Assembly: GCF_030814215.1 (NCBI RefSeq)
Contig: NZ_JAUSUT010000001.1
Span: 248,001-312,000 of the forward strand
Origin: Amycolatopsis thermophila
GTDB lineage: Bacteria; Actinomycetota; Actinomycetes; Mycobacteriales; Pseudonocardiaceae
Direction: 5' to 3'
Length of the DNA: 64,000 nt
The notes under the pieces are model-generated. The model saw only the letters and a program-made list of their open reading frames with translations. It was not told the DNA's origin and made no database searches. Made by a program: the position numbers and the translations under genes. This document shows positions 17,274-25,562 of the stretch, in pieces. Within the stretch, counting starts at the first letter, position 1. Every line of letters starts with the position of its first letter.

Positions 17274-17864
17274 CTATTCCGACCAGGGCAGCACCACCAG
17301 CTCGGGCCACCGCTCCTGCCACCGCCGCGCCTTGGCCTCGTACACGTGCCGCGGCGCGAGCACCGGGTTGGGCCGGACGACCAGGTTGAACACGTCGGCC
17401 AGCCCGTGCGGCGCGTACACCCGCCACCGTCCGCCGGCCGACTGGCGGACGCCGACGCAGCAGGTCGTCGCCTCGAAGGAGTCGATCGCGGCCTCCGTGG
17501 AAGGGTACGGGCGGCACGGCACGCCGAACCGCGACTCGTACCACAGGTGGACCCGTGCTTCGTTGCGGATCTCCACCACCGCGGGCAGGTCGCCGAACAC
17601 CCCGGCGCCCGCCGTGATCGCCGCGTTCTCGGCGGCCCAGCTCAGGTCGCGGTCGTCGAAGTAGACGAGGTCGTAGTCCCGGATGCCGTACGCCGGCGGG
17701 CGGCCGGTCACCACGTTCCACACCGTCTGCACCACACAGCCCGCCGCCAGGTACCAGCCCGGCAGGTCGAGCACCGCCGCGCGGGTCAGGACCTCCGTCA
17801 GCAGCTCGTTGCGCCTCAGCGCCGCGCGGAGGGCGTCGAGCTGCCGGAGGCCCTCGGTGTCCAC
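17274..17864 (-). CDS. Nucleotidyltransferase-like protein (COG3575 type)
   Basis: A 196-residue protein with GCVVQTVWN and IRDYDLVYFDDRDLSW, the acidic motif of the minimal nucleotidyltransferase family seen in many bacteria. The biochemical role of this family is not established. The GTG start is 11 bp from the TA that marks the end of the adjacent IS630 element, so the native promoter has probably been displaced by the insertion. Confidence 0.75.
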   Translation of the reverse strand: MDTEGLRQLDALRAALRRNELLTEVLTRAAVLDLPGWYLAAGCVVQTVWNVVTGRPPAYGIRDYDLVYFDDRDLSWAAENAAITAGAGVFGDLPAVVEIRNEARVHLWYESRFGVPCRPYPSTEAAIDSFEATTCCVGVRQSAGGRWRVYAPHGLADVFNLVVRPNPVLAPRHVYEAKARRWQERWPELVVLPWSE

Positions 17865-17874
17865 CGACCCTGTC

Positions 17875-19079
17875 TAGTGCCTCGTCAGGCAACGTTCGGT
17901 AGGTAATCAGGCCTGCGGATCTTGGATTCGGGGGCGAAGCGTCGTTTCGGTCGGGCGTGGCGATTGGCCCAGCGGATGTAGCCGGCGATAGCGGTCTCCT
18001 GCGCGGTGTGGGAGGGGTAGTCGCTGCCGTCGAGGGTGAAGTAGCGCAGCGCGGTGAACTCCGACTCGATCCAGTTCAGCCAGGAGGCGTGGGTCGGGGT
18101 GAACACCAGCTCGACATCGTGGTTGGTGCACCAGGTGGCGATCTCGGCCTTGCGGTGCGGGGAGAAGTTGTCGCAGACGATGTAGAGCCACCCGGTCGGG
18201 AACCGGCGTCGGAGCTGGCGCAGGAAGGCGAGGAACTCCTGCCAGCGCTTGCGGTCGCGCAGTCGGTAGAACAGCTGACCTGAGGCCAAGTCGAGTCCGG
18301 CGAGCATGTGCCGGACCCCGCCGTAGCGGTTGTAGGTCGCCCGTAGCCGGGCCGGGCTCCCGGTGGGGAACCAGCCGCGGCCGGGGCGGGGTTGCAGGTT
18401 CAGCGGCCCGAACTCGTCCACGCAGATCACCCGGCCGCCATCGGGGATCTGTCCGGTGGCAGAGCGGTCGTAGAGGTCGAGGATGCGGTGCATCTTCTCG
18501 CTGAACTGCGGGTCTGGACTGGCCTTCCAGGTCTTGGTGGCCTGCCAGCGCACCCCGGCCGCCCGCAGGATCTGCCGGACCGTCTCGGCGCTGGCTATGA
18601 TCCGATGCCGGTCGTGGAGATGCTCGGCCAGCTTCGACAGGCTCCACGTGGTGAACGGCAGCCCGGCGTGCTGTGGTGGGGTCCGGGCGACCCGGCAGAT
18701 CAGTTCGCGGGCGTGGGGGCCGAACTTAGGAGGTCGGCCCCCGCTCCATTTTGGGTCTAGCGCCGCGAACCCCTGGGTGTTGAACGCGTGGATCACCTCC
18801 CGCGCGTACTGCGGCTTGGCCGCGAACATCGCCGCCGCCTCGGCCGCGCTGCGGCCCTGCACCGACGCAAGCACGATCCCCGCCCGCCGCAGCCGGACCC
18901 GGTCCCGCGCCGTCCTGGTGATCTTGACCAAACGCTCGGCCTCATCCGGAGTGAGCGCCCGAACGAAGACCTCGGGCTGTCGCGGCACGTCCACCACCTC
19001 CGGCAGACAGCTTTCAGCACCTGACCGGAACCGATCAAACCGGCCCGTTACGTCCCCGACCTTCCTGGACGAGGCACTA
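17875..19079. mobile_element. IS630-family insertion sequence
   Basis: A complete element of about 1.2 kb. The ends are inverted repeats: GTGCCTCGTCAGG from 17877 and, in reverse complement, GTGCCTCGTCCAGG from 19077. TA dinucleotides flank both (17875-17876 and 19078-19079), the target duplication expected for IS630/Tc1-type transposition. It holds one intact transposase gene filling nearly all the element. It lies between the nucleotidyltransferase gene and hisS. Confidence 0.9.
17885..18988 (-). CDS. IS630-family transposase
   Basis: A 367-residue DDE transposase with an N-terminal HTH array (AEAAAMFAAKPQYAREVIHAF) and catalytic acids in CVDEFGPL, CDNFSPH and WLNWIESEF. The frame is open past the element end, so the start was placed at GTG 18988, inside the element and 8 nt after a GGAGG site. 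No frameshift or stop interrupts it, so it should be functional. It stops 8 nt inside the left end. Confidence 0.92.
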   Translation of the reverse strand: MPRQPEVFVRALTPDEAERLVKITRTARDRVRLRRAGIVLASVQGRSAAEAAAMFAAKPQYAREVIHAFNTQGFAALDPKWSGGRPPKFGPHARELICRVARTPPQHAGLPFTTWSLSKLAEHLHDRHRIIASAETVRQILRAAGVRWQATKTWKASPDPQFSEKMHRILDLYDRSATGQIPDGGRVICVDEFGPLNLQPRPGRGWFPTGSPARLRATYNRYGGVRHMLAGLDLASGQLFYRLRDRKRWQEFLAFLRQLRRRFPTGWLYIVCDNFSPHRKAEIATWCTNHDVELVFTPTHASWLNWIESEFTALRYFTLDGSDYPSHTAQETAIAGYIRWANRHARPKRRFAPESKIRRPDYLPNVA

Positions 19080-19190
19080 GCACGGTCCGCGGATTTTTCC
19101 GCCACCGCTGGTTTGACTTCTCCTACGGGGGGTAGTCACCTCCCGGAGTCGCAATCCGGTGGTCGTGCAGGGGTGCCGTCGGATGGAGCA

Positions 19191-19232
19191 GGAAGCCCCG
19201 GCCCACCTCCCCCTCGGCGGGCCGGGGCTTCC
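19191..19232. terminator. 14-bp perfect stem-loop upstream of hisS
   Basis: Arms 19191-19204 and 19219-19232 (GGAAGCCCCGGCCC and its complement) around a 14-nt loop. A GC-rich stem of this size ends transcripts in actinobacteria even without a long U-run. No gene now runs into it from the left; it may have served a gene lost or displaced next to the IS element. Confidence 0.55.
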
Positions 19233-19312
19233 GTCTGTCCAGGGGTCCCGCACGGGCGCCGGCGGCGGCGCGGGACAATGGCAGGCGCACCCGAGCAGCA
19301 AAGGACCGATTC

Positions 19313-20599
19313 ATGGCGAAGGCCGCCGAGCCACCTTCAGGTACCCGCGACTTCCTGGCCGACGACGTGCGCCGCCGGAAGGCCGCCTTCGACACCGTCA
19401 GCGCGGTCTTCGAGCGCTACGGCTTCGACCCCCTGGAGACCCCGGCCTTCGAACGCCTCGAGGTGTTCGCCGGCAAGCTCGGCGACGACGCCTCGGCCCT
19501 GATCTTCAAGATCCTCAAGCGCGGGGTGCACGAGGCCAGCGGCGAGGCCGACCTCGCGCTGCGCTACGACCACACCGTCCCGCTCGCCCGGGTCATCGGC
19601 ACCTACGGCAGCCGGCTCCCCTCGCCCTACAAGCGCTACGCGATCGGCCCGGTGTGGCGCGCGGACCGCCCGGCGCAGGGCCGCTTCCGCGAGTTCGTGC
19701 AGTGCGACATCGACACGGTCGGCTCGTCCTCCCCCCTCGCCGACGCCGAGACCGTCTGGGCGCTCAACGACGCCCTGACCGCCCTGGGCGTCGAGGACTT
19801 CCGGTTCCTGGTCAACAGCCGTCAGGCGCTGCACGGCCTGCTCGAGGCGTACGGCGTCCCCGAGGAGGCGGGCACGAAGGTGCTCGGCAGCCTCGACAAG
19901 CTGGACAAGGCCACCCCGGACGCGGTGATCGCCGAACTCGCCGACCGCGGGCTGCCGACCGAGACGGCGGAGAGCCTGGTGGGTGACGTCGTCGCCACCG
20001 ACACCGACCGCATCCGCAAGCAGCTGGACACCACCGAGCGCGGCCGCGCGGGCCTCGCCGAGGTCGACAAGCTGCTGGAGCTCACGGCCGGCCTGCCGTC
20101 CGGGCGGGTCGTGTTCACGCCGCGGATGGTGCGCGGGCTGGACTACTACACGGGCCCGATCTTCGAGGTCACCGCCGCGGGCTACCCGGGCTCGATCTCG
20201 TCCGGCGGCCGCTACGACGGGCTGGTCGCGAAGCTGGGCGGCCCCGACCTGCCCGCGTGCGGCGGGTCGATCGGCCTGGAGCGCATCCTCGCGGGCCAGG
20301 CCGCGGCCGACGCCGAAGCGGGCGGCCTGGATGTGGCGCTCACCGTGCTCGGCGCCGAGGACGAGGTGCTGCGGCTGGCGAACCGGTTGCGCGCCGAGGG
20401 CCTGCGCACGGGCGTCTACCTGGGCACCTCGGGCAAGCTCGCGCGCCAGCTGAAGTGGGCCAACGACCAGCGGGCGCGCACGGTGCTGATCTACGGCCCG
20501 GCCGAGCAGGAGGCCGGCGAGGTGACCGTGCGGGACATGACTTCGGGCGACCAGACCCGCGTCCCGGTCGACGAGGTCCCGGCCCACCTGCGCCGGTAG
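19313..20599 (+). CDS. hisS: Histidyl-tRNA synthetase (non-canonical subtype for actinobacteria)
   Basis: A 428-residue class II synthetase that charges tRNA-His. Motif 2 is VWRADRPAQGRFREFVQCD, the histidine-binding segment is RGLDYYTGPIFE and motif 3 is GSIGLERI; an anticodon-binding domain follows. The LRYDHTVPLARVIG and REFVQCDID sequences resemble the eukaryote/archaeal branch more than the usual actinobacterial HisRS (which has LRPEGT and RYRQLQQ in these places, from memory of the M. tuberculosis protein). It may be a second, divergent copy. ATG at 19313 follows AAGGA. Confidence 0.9.
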   Translation: MAKAAEPPSGTRDFLADDVRRRKAAFDTVSAVFERYGFDPLETPAFERLEVFAGKLGDDASALIFKILKRGVHEASGEADLALRYDHTVPLARVIGTYGSRLPSPYKRYAIGPVWRADRPAQGRFREFVQCDIDTVGSSSPLADAETVWALNDALTALGVEDFRFLVNSRQALHGLLEAYGVPEEAGTKVLGSLDKLDKATPDAVIAELADRGLPTETAESLVGDVVATDTDRIRKQLDTTERGRAGLAEVDKLLELTAGLPSGRVVFTPRMVRGLDYYTGPIFEVTAAGYPGSISSGGRYDGLVAKLGGPDLPACGGSIGLERILAGQAAADAEAGGLDVALTVLGAEDEVLRLANRLRAEGLRTGVYLGTSGKLARQLKWANDQRARTVLIYGPAEQEAGEVTVRDMTSGDQTRVPVDEVPAHLRR

Positions 20600-20861
20600 T
20601 TCCCGGCCGCTCCCGCTTCGCCGCCGTCACCAGCCGCCCCGAGCCGGTGCGACCTCCTCGCTACGGCGCCGGCGACGGCATCGGCCGCGCCCGGGCCTCG
20701 GCGAGCACCTCCTCCTCGTCCGCCAGACCCGGGACGCCACCGCCGACCCTGGTCAACCGGGTCACCGTGACGATCAAGGAGCCGGCTGGGGGCCCGTCGC
20801 CGCGCGGTGCCGGGCCTCCTGCCTCCGCCCGGAACATGTCCCACCGGAGACCCGGGACGCC

Positions 20862-21494
20862 CTACTCGGTCGGACCGCCGGCCAGGTCGGGGGCGAACTG
20901 CGCCATCGAGACCTGCGCCGCCGCGCTGATCTCCTCCGCGGTGGCCGTGCCGGAATCCTCGACCACGGTGCTCCACGCCTGCACCGAGCCGGCGCAGAAC
21001 TCCTGGCTTTCGCGGGAATTGGCGGCCGCCACCGGGTCCTCGGCGATCTCGCCGGCGAAGTACAGCGCCAGGGCCAGCAGCGCGCCGTCCCAGCCGGGGC
21101 CCACGAACAGCGCCCCCGCGCCGCTCTGCGCGATCTCGATCGGCACCGTGTGCTCCAGCTGGAAGTCGGTGCTCTCGCCGTCCCCGGTCAGGCGCACCTC
21201 GACGATGCTGGACGGCCCGCCGAACGTCACCTTCAGCAGCCGGGGCGCGTCGCACGTGAGGATTTCGCCGCCCGCGTTGCCCTCGAGCTGGAACGAGCCG
21301 CCCTCGCGCAGGTCGCCGGTCAGCGGCAGGAACCACCGGCGCACCCTGGCCGGGTCGGTGACCGCGTCCCAGACGTCCTCGACGGTGGCGTCGTAGCGGC
21401 GCCGCAGCACGACGGTGACCGTCTCGCCGCCGGACGTCGTTCCGCGGCGGACCTCACGGTGGATCGCCTTCAGGTGGTTCGCGATGTCGAGCAT
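20862..21494 (-). CDS. SRPBCC/AHSA1-domain protein
   Basis: A 210-residue protein with a START-like hydrophobic-pocket fold: RRYDATVEDVWDAVTDPARV, then WFLPLTGDLREGGSF. Such proteins bind small hydrophobic ligands; the specific role is unknown. Its first 41 nt overlap the ArsR-type gene upstream, a common pairing in actinobacteria in which the regulator and the SRPBCC protein share one transcript. A mirror-image pair lies just beyond (21992-22808). Confidence 0.85.
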   Translation of the reverse strand: MLDIANHLKAIHREVRRGTTSGGETVTVVLRRRYDATVEDVWDAVTDPARVRRWFLPLTGDLREGGSFQLEGNAGGEILTCDAPRLLKVTFGGPSSIVEVRLTGDGESTDFQLEHTVPIEIAQSGAGALFVGPGWDGALLALALYFAGEIAEDPVAAANSRESQEFCAGSVQAWSTVVEDSGTATAEEISAAAQVSMAQFAPDLAGGPTE

Positions 21495-21837
21495 GGTCTG
21501 TCTCCTGCCTGAGTCGTCGTTCCCGCTTGCCGCGGGCCAGCTCCGTGGCGAGGGCGTCGAGCGGCTGGTCCCAGATGTGGCGGAACCGCTCCAGCCACTC
21601 CCCGGCTTCGCGCAGCGGCTCGGAGTTCACCGCGTAGAGCCGCCGCGTCCCTTCCGTGCGCACGGTCGTGAAACCGCTTTCCCGCAGCACCCGCAGGTGT
21701 TGCGAGACCCCTGGCTGCGAGATGCCGAACTCCGCCCGGATGTCCGCGGCGATGGCCCCCGAGGGCCGTTCGCCGTCCGCCAGGAGCTCCAGGATCCGCC
21801 GGCGAACCGGGTCGCCCAGCACATCGAACGCGTGCAC
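21454..21837 (-). CDS. ArsR-type winged-helix regulator
   Basis: A 127-residue regulator; HTH at about 30-70 with FGISQPGVSQHLRVLRESGF as recognition region. No cysteine metal-binding motif of classical ArsR sensors is seen. It is transcribed with the SRPBCC gene that overlaps its 3' end. Its upstream region holds AT-rich palindromes (21859-21879), likely for autoregulation. Confidence 0.87.
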   Translation of the reverse strand: MHAFDVLGDPVRRRILELLADGERPSGAIAADIRAEFGISQPGVSQHLRVLRESGFTTVRTEGTRRLYAVNSEPLREAGEWLERFRHIWDQPLDALATELARGKRERRLRQETDHARHREPPEGDPP

Positions 21838-21858
21838 GGCCCGAGTGTCTCAGTGCGT

Positions 21859-21879
21859 ACTTATATAAGTCAAGACTTA
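21859..21879. promoter_or_regulatory. Overlapping AT-rich palindromes, candidate ArsR operator
   Basis: ACTTATATAAGT (21859-21870) is a perfect palindrome and overlaps TAAGTC-aa-GACTTA (21866-21879), a second dyad. They start 22 bp upstream of the left ArsR gene and stand out from the GC-rich background. They fit an operator or -10 region for that gene. Confidence 0.5.
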
Positions 21880-21954
21880 AACCCCGGATCGGCTTAGACG
21901 CACTCCGTTATCCAGGAACCCGCCCTTGACAATCGCCGCGGTGACGAGCTTAGG

Positions 21955-21983
21955 TAACCAAGTAGTTAGATAACCGATTGGTT
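21955..21983. promoter_or_regulatory. Twin TAACC-N5-GTT repeats, candidate ArsR operator
   Basis: TAACCAAGTAGTT (21955-21967) and TAACCGATTGGTT (21971-21983) are imperfect copies spaced 16 bp apart, ending 8 bp before the right-hand ArsR start. The second contains a perfect AACC-gatt-GGTT dyad. Their position over the start region fits repressor binding. Confidence 0.5.
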
Positions 21984-21991
21984 CGATACGC

Positions 21992-22342
21992 ATGGCAACG
22001 GATCCCCTGAGCGTCACCTTCGCGGCGCTGGCCGACCCGACCCGCCGCGCGATCCTCGCGCGGCTCGCCGACGGGCCGGCGACCGTGAAGGAACTGTCGG
22101 AGCCCTTCGCGATGAGCGGGCCCGCCGTGTCCAAGCACCTGCGTGTGCTGGAGAAGGCCGGCCTGATCACGCGGGGCCGGGAGGCGCAGTGGCGTCCCTG
22201 CTCGCTCGAAGCGACCCCGTTGCGCGAGGTCGCCGAGTGGGCCGAGGGCTACCGGCGCTTCTGGGACGCCAGTTACCAGCGGCTCGACCGCTACCTGAAA
22301 ACCCTGCAGGACAAGGAGAATCCCGATGAGCACGAGCAATGA
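21992..22342 (+). CDS. ArsR-type winged-helix regulator (second copy)
   Basis: A 116-residue regulator with ALADPTRRAILARLA and an HTH centred on MSGPAVSKHLRVLEKAGLI. It is transcribed divergently from the other ArsR gene and its last 17 nt overlap the SRPBCC gene downstream. It lacks classical metal-sensing cysteines. This subgroup usually controls its own SRPBCC partner. Confidence 0.88.
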   Translation: MATDPLSVTFAALADPTRRAILARLADGPATVKELSEPFAMSGPAVSKHLRVLEKAGLITRGREAQWRPCSLEATPLREVAEWAEGYRRFWDASYQRLDRYLKTLQDKENPDEHEQ

Positions 22343-22808
22343 GACCACGCGGTTCAGCACCCCGTCGGACACCGAGATCGTCGCCGTGCGGGTGTTCGAC
22401 GCGCCGCGCACCCTGGTCTGGGACGTGTGGACGAAGCCCGAGCACGTGCGCCAGTGGCAGCTCGGCCCGGACGGCTGGACGATGCCGGTGTGTGAGATAG
22501 ACCTGCGCCCCGGCGGGAGATGGCACTACGTGTGGCGCGGCGACGACGGTGCCGAGTTGTCGATGACCGGCGAGTTCCGCGAGGTGTCCCCGCCGGAGCG
22601 CCTGGTCAACACGGAGAACTGGGGCGGTGACTGGCCGGAGGCGGTGGTGACGGTCGAGTTCACCGAGGACGACGGCCGCACCACCGCCACCACCACGGTC
22701 GTCTACCCGTCGAAGGAGGCCCGCGACGCCGCGACGGCCACCGGGATGAAGGACGGGTGGAACGCCGGCCTCGACCGCATGGCCGGCTACCTCGCCACCC
22801 TGCGCTGA
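22326..22808 (+). CDS. SRPBCC/AHSA1-domain protein (second copy)
   Basis: A 160-residue START-like protein: FDAPRTLVWDVWTKPEHVRQW, GRWHYVWRG and a C-terminal GMKDGWNAGLDRMAGYL. This form is common as the partner of ArsR-type regulators. The start lies within the regulator gene, so translation is coupled. The ligand is unknown. It ends 2 bp from the convergent HAD gene. Confidence 0.87.
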   Translation: MSTSNETTRFSTPSDTEIVAVRVFDAPRTLVWDVWTKPEHVRQWQLGPDGWTMPVCEIDLRPGGRWHYVWRGDDGAELSMTGEFREVSPPERLVNTENWGGDWPEAVVTVEFTEDDGRTTATTTVVYPSKEARDAATATGMKDGWNAGLDRMAGYLATLR

Positions 22809-22810
22809 GG

Positions 22811-23476
22811 TCAGCGACCGGACGGCTCACCGAAGGGCAGGTCGTCCAGGTTCGCGCGGAGTTCGTGCAGGTCGGAGAAGGTGCGGGCGGCGCCGTTGTC
22901 CGTCAGCTCGGCGGCGCCGAACCCGCCGGTCAGCAGCCCGGCCGAGGGCAGGCCGATCCGGTTCGCGGCGACGCAGTCCCACACCGAGTCGCCGATGACC
23001 ACGGCCTGCTCGCCCCGCACCTTCTCCAGCGCGACCTCCAGCAGGTCCGGTTCCGGTTTGGTGGCCTCGACGTCCTTGGAGCTGGTCCAGTCCCCCGCCA
23101 GTTCGCGGCCGTCGATGAGGTCGAGGTAGTGGTCGACGTGGTCGGGTTTGCCGGAGCTGGCCAGCACCACCCGGTACCCGGCGTCGTTGGCGGCCCGCAG
23201 CAGCTCGTGCGCGCCGTCGAGGGCGCACACCTCGGGCAGCATCCCGTCGACCAGTTCCTTCCACTTGGCCCGGACGTCGTCGCCGCAGGAGTCCTCGACC
23301 TCCTGGCCGGCGACCTCGGGCACGAGCTGGTCGCCGCCCATCCCGATGGCGCGGTGGATCCGCCACACCGGCACGGTCACGCCGTAGGTGCGGAACGCGC
23401 GGAACCAGGCGAGCGCGTGGTGGTAGTTCGTGTCCACCAGCGTGCCGTCCACGTCGAGCACGAGAACCTTGGCCAT
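22811..23476 (-). CDS. HAD-family hydrolase (phosphatase-like)
   Basis: A phosphoglycolate-phosphatase-like protein of about 221 residues. HAD motif I is LDVDGTLVDTN, motif II LASSGKP, motif III Lys in ATKPEPD and motif IV IGDSVWD. ATG at 23476 puts motif I at the N-terminus as usual; a GTG at 23518, 2 nt after the preceding stop, would add 14 residues and is also possible. It follows the aldo/keto reductase and is likely co-transcribed. Confidence 0.87.
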   Translation of the reverse strand: MAKVLVLDVDGTLVDTNYHHALAWFRAFRTYGVTVPVWRIHRAIGMGGDQLVPEVAGQEVEDSCGDDVRAKWKELVDGMLPEVCALDGAHELLRAANDAGYRVVLASSGKPDHVDHYLDLIDGRELAGDWTSSKDVEATKPEPDLLEVALEKVRGEQAVVIGDSVWDCVAANRIGLPSAGLLTGGFGAAELTDNGAARTFSDLHELRANLDDLPFGEPSGR

Positions 23477-23520
23477 GCCGGACGGGGTGCCCACGGCGAC
23501 CGGCCGGGAAACGCCCACGC

Positions 23521-24582
23521 TCAGCGGCGGGTGTCGATCGTGAGGTCGCCCTGGGTGACGGTGCGGATGTGGTCACCGGCGAGCATGGCGTGCGGGTAGC
23601 CGAGGTCGATCGCGCTGACTTCGTCGAGCCGCGCCAGCTGGGCGGCGGTGAACCCGACCTCCAGCGCGCCCAGGTTGTCCGCCAGCTGCGCGGGCGTGCG
23701 GGCGCCGACGATCGGTGCCGTCACGGCCGGGTTCTGCAGGGTCCAGGCCAGTCCGACCTGGGCGGGTGTGCGGCCGAGGTCCGCGGCGACCTCGCGCAGG
23801 ACTTCGGCGATGTCCAGGTTGCGTGCGGTGACCGTGCCCAGGCCGGAGTTGAAGCTCTTGCGGGTGCCGTCGGCCGCGAAGTGCGTGGCGGCCAGGTCGT
23901 CGCGGCTGTACTTGCCGGTGAGCACGCCGCCGGCCAGCGGCGAGTACGGAACCACCCCGAGACCCATCTCCCGTGCCATCGGGATCAGGTCGCGCTCCCC
24001 GGTGCGCTCGGCCAGGTTGTACTCGATCTGCAGCGCGACCAGCGGCGCCCAGCCGCGAAGGTCGGCGATCGCCTGCATGCGCGACACTTGCCACGCGGGC
24101 ACGTTGGACATCCCCAGGTACAGGACCTTCCCCTGCCGGACCAGGTCGTCCATGCCACGCAGGATCTCCTCGACCGGTGTCGTGGAGTCCCACACGTGCA
24201 GGTAGAGCAGGTCGAGGTAGTCCGTGCCGAGGTGCCGCAGGCTGGCTTCCACCGACGCGAGCAGGCTCTTGCGGTGCGCGCCACCGGAGTTGGGGTCGCC
24301 GGGCCGGCGCAGCGTCGTGTACTTCGTCGCCAGCACCAGGCTTTCGCGCCTGCCCCGGGCGAATTCGCCCAGCAGGCGCTCGGAGCTGCCGTCGGTGTAG
24401 GTGTTGGCGGTGTCGATGAAGTTGCCGCCGCGCTCGACGTAGGTGTCGAACAGCTTGCGCGCGTCGTCCCGCTCGGCGCCCCAGCCCCACTCGGTGCCGA
24501 AGGTCGCCGCGCCCAGCGCCAGCGGTGAGACCCGCAGCCCGGAGCGGCCCAGCAGCCGGTAGGTGTCGAGGGTGAGCGTCAT
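23521..24582 (-). CDS. Aldo/keto reductase
   Basis: A 353-residue NADPH-dependent oxidoreductase with a TIM-barrel fold. The catalytic tetrad is visible: Asp and Tyr in DTANTYTDG, Lys in LATKYT and His in LLYLHVWD. The C-terminal PIVGARTPAQLADNL binds the cofactor phosphate. It is divergent from an XRE/MmyB-type regulator, a frequent pairing in actinobacteria, which suggests control by that gene. Confidence 0.92.
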   Translation of the reverse strand: MTLTLDTYRLLGRSGLRVSPLALGAATFGTEWGWGAERDDARKLFDTYVERGGNFIDTANTYTDGSSERLLGEFARGRRESLVLATKYTTLRRPGDPNSGGAHRKSLLASVEASLRHLGTDYLDLLYLHVWDSTTPVEEILRGMDDLVRQGKVLYLGMSNVPAWQVSRMQAIADLRGWAPLVALQIEYNLAERTGERDLIPMAREMGLGVVPYSPLAGGVLTGKYSRDDLAATHFAADGTRKSFNSGLGTVTARNLDIAEVLREVAADLGRTPAQVGLAWTLQNPAVTAPIVGARTPAQLADNLGALEVGFTAAQLARLDEVSAIDLGYPHAMLAGDHIRTVTQGDLTIDTRR

Positions 24583-24698
24583 GGTGTCCTCCCGTGCTCG
24601 TGATCGTTGCCGGGGACGAGTCTGTGATCACCCCGAGCCGGGGGTAAGGGAAGGAAGATCCTGGGAAGAGCAGTCCCACCCGGGATGTTGGACCGGAG

Positions 24699-25562
24699 GT
24701 GATCAGCAGCACCGTGGAGCTGGCCGCGTTCCTGCGGAACCGGCGCGAACGCCTGGACCCCGGCGAGTTGGGCCTGCCGTCCCGTCGGCAGGCGCGGCGG
24801 ACCCCAGGACTGCGGCGCGAAGAGGTCGCCGAACTGGCCGGGATCAGCGTCGACTACATCGTGCGGCTGGAACAGGCTCGCGGGCTGCGGCCCTCGGTGG
24901 ACGTGGTGGAGGCGCTGGCCCGGGCGCTGCGCCTGGCCCCCGACGAACGCGCCTACCTGTTCGACCTGGTCCAGCAGCGGCCGCGCGGGACCGGCAAGCC
25001 GGCCACCACTGCCGCGCCGTCGCTGGCCCGGCTGGTCGCCGACCTGTCGCCGCGACCGGCCATGCTGATGAACCACCGCTATGACATCCTGGCCTGGAAC
25101 GGCGAAATGACGCGGTTGCTCGTCGACTTCCAAAGCCTGCCACCGTCGCAGCGCAACGTGATGTGGTTGTGCCTGATGCACCCCGGGATGCGCGAGTTCT
25201 ACGTCGACCGCGAACGCGTCGTGCGCGAGGGGATCGCCCACTTGCGCGCGGCGTGGGCCGCGCACCCGGAGGACCAGGCGTTGACCGACCTGATCGCCGA
25301 GTGCATCGCCGGTGACGAGCAGTTCGCGCGGCTGTGGGCCGAACGGGACGTCAAGGTCAACGGCCGCGGGCGCAAGGTGGTGCGGCACCCCGAGGCGGGC
25401 GAGGTCGCGGTGGAGTTCGAGACGCTCAAGCCACTCCAGGACCCGGACCAGCTGCTGGTGATCTACCGCGCCGCGGACGAGGAGAGCCGGTCTGCCCTGG
25501 ACCGGTTGTTCGCACGAGGTCCGGTCACCGCGTCAGGAGGGCGGTCAGCGGAACCGCGGTGA
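24699..25562 (+). CDS. XRE-family regulator with MmyB-like ligand domain
   Basis: A 287-residue regulator with an N-terminal HTH (LRREEVAELAGISVDYIVRL) and a PAS-like MmyB ligand-binding domain (NHRYDILAWNG, then EFETLKPLQDPDQLLVIY). The MmyB group binds fatty-acid-like ligands and typically controls an adjacent short-chain or aldo/keto reductase gene, here the divergent one. GTG at 24699 overlaps a GGAG sequence; an in-frame GTG at 24714 is an alternative. Its 3' end overlaps the convergent gene by 38 nt. Confidence 0.88.
   Translation: MISSTVELAAFLRNRRERLDPGELGLPSRRQARRTPGLRREEVAELAGISVDYIVRLEQARGLRPSVDVVEALARALRLAPDERAYLFDLVQQRPRGTGKPATTAAPSLARLVADLSPRPAMLMNHRYDILAWNGEMTRLLVDFQSLPPSQRNVMWLCLMHPGMREFYVDRERVVREGIAHLRAAWAAHPEDQALTDLIAECIAGDEQFARLWAERDVKVNGRGRKVVRHPEAGEVAVEFETLKPLQDPDQLLVIYRAADEESRSALDRLFARGPVTASGGRSAEPR

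Noticed and set aside
13627-17892. A 1421-codon open frame on the minus strand across the molybdenum hydroxylase and epoxide hydrolase genes
   Set aside because: It is antisense to well-supported genes, rich in Arg/His/Val/Gly with no recognisable domain. Such frames arise from third-position GC bias.
20600-20861. Possible remnant gene between hisS and the SRPBCC gene
   Set aside because: Short protein-like pieces appear on the minus strand but no domain, start or consistent frame; left unassigned.
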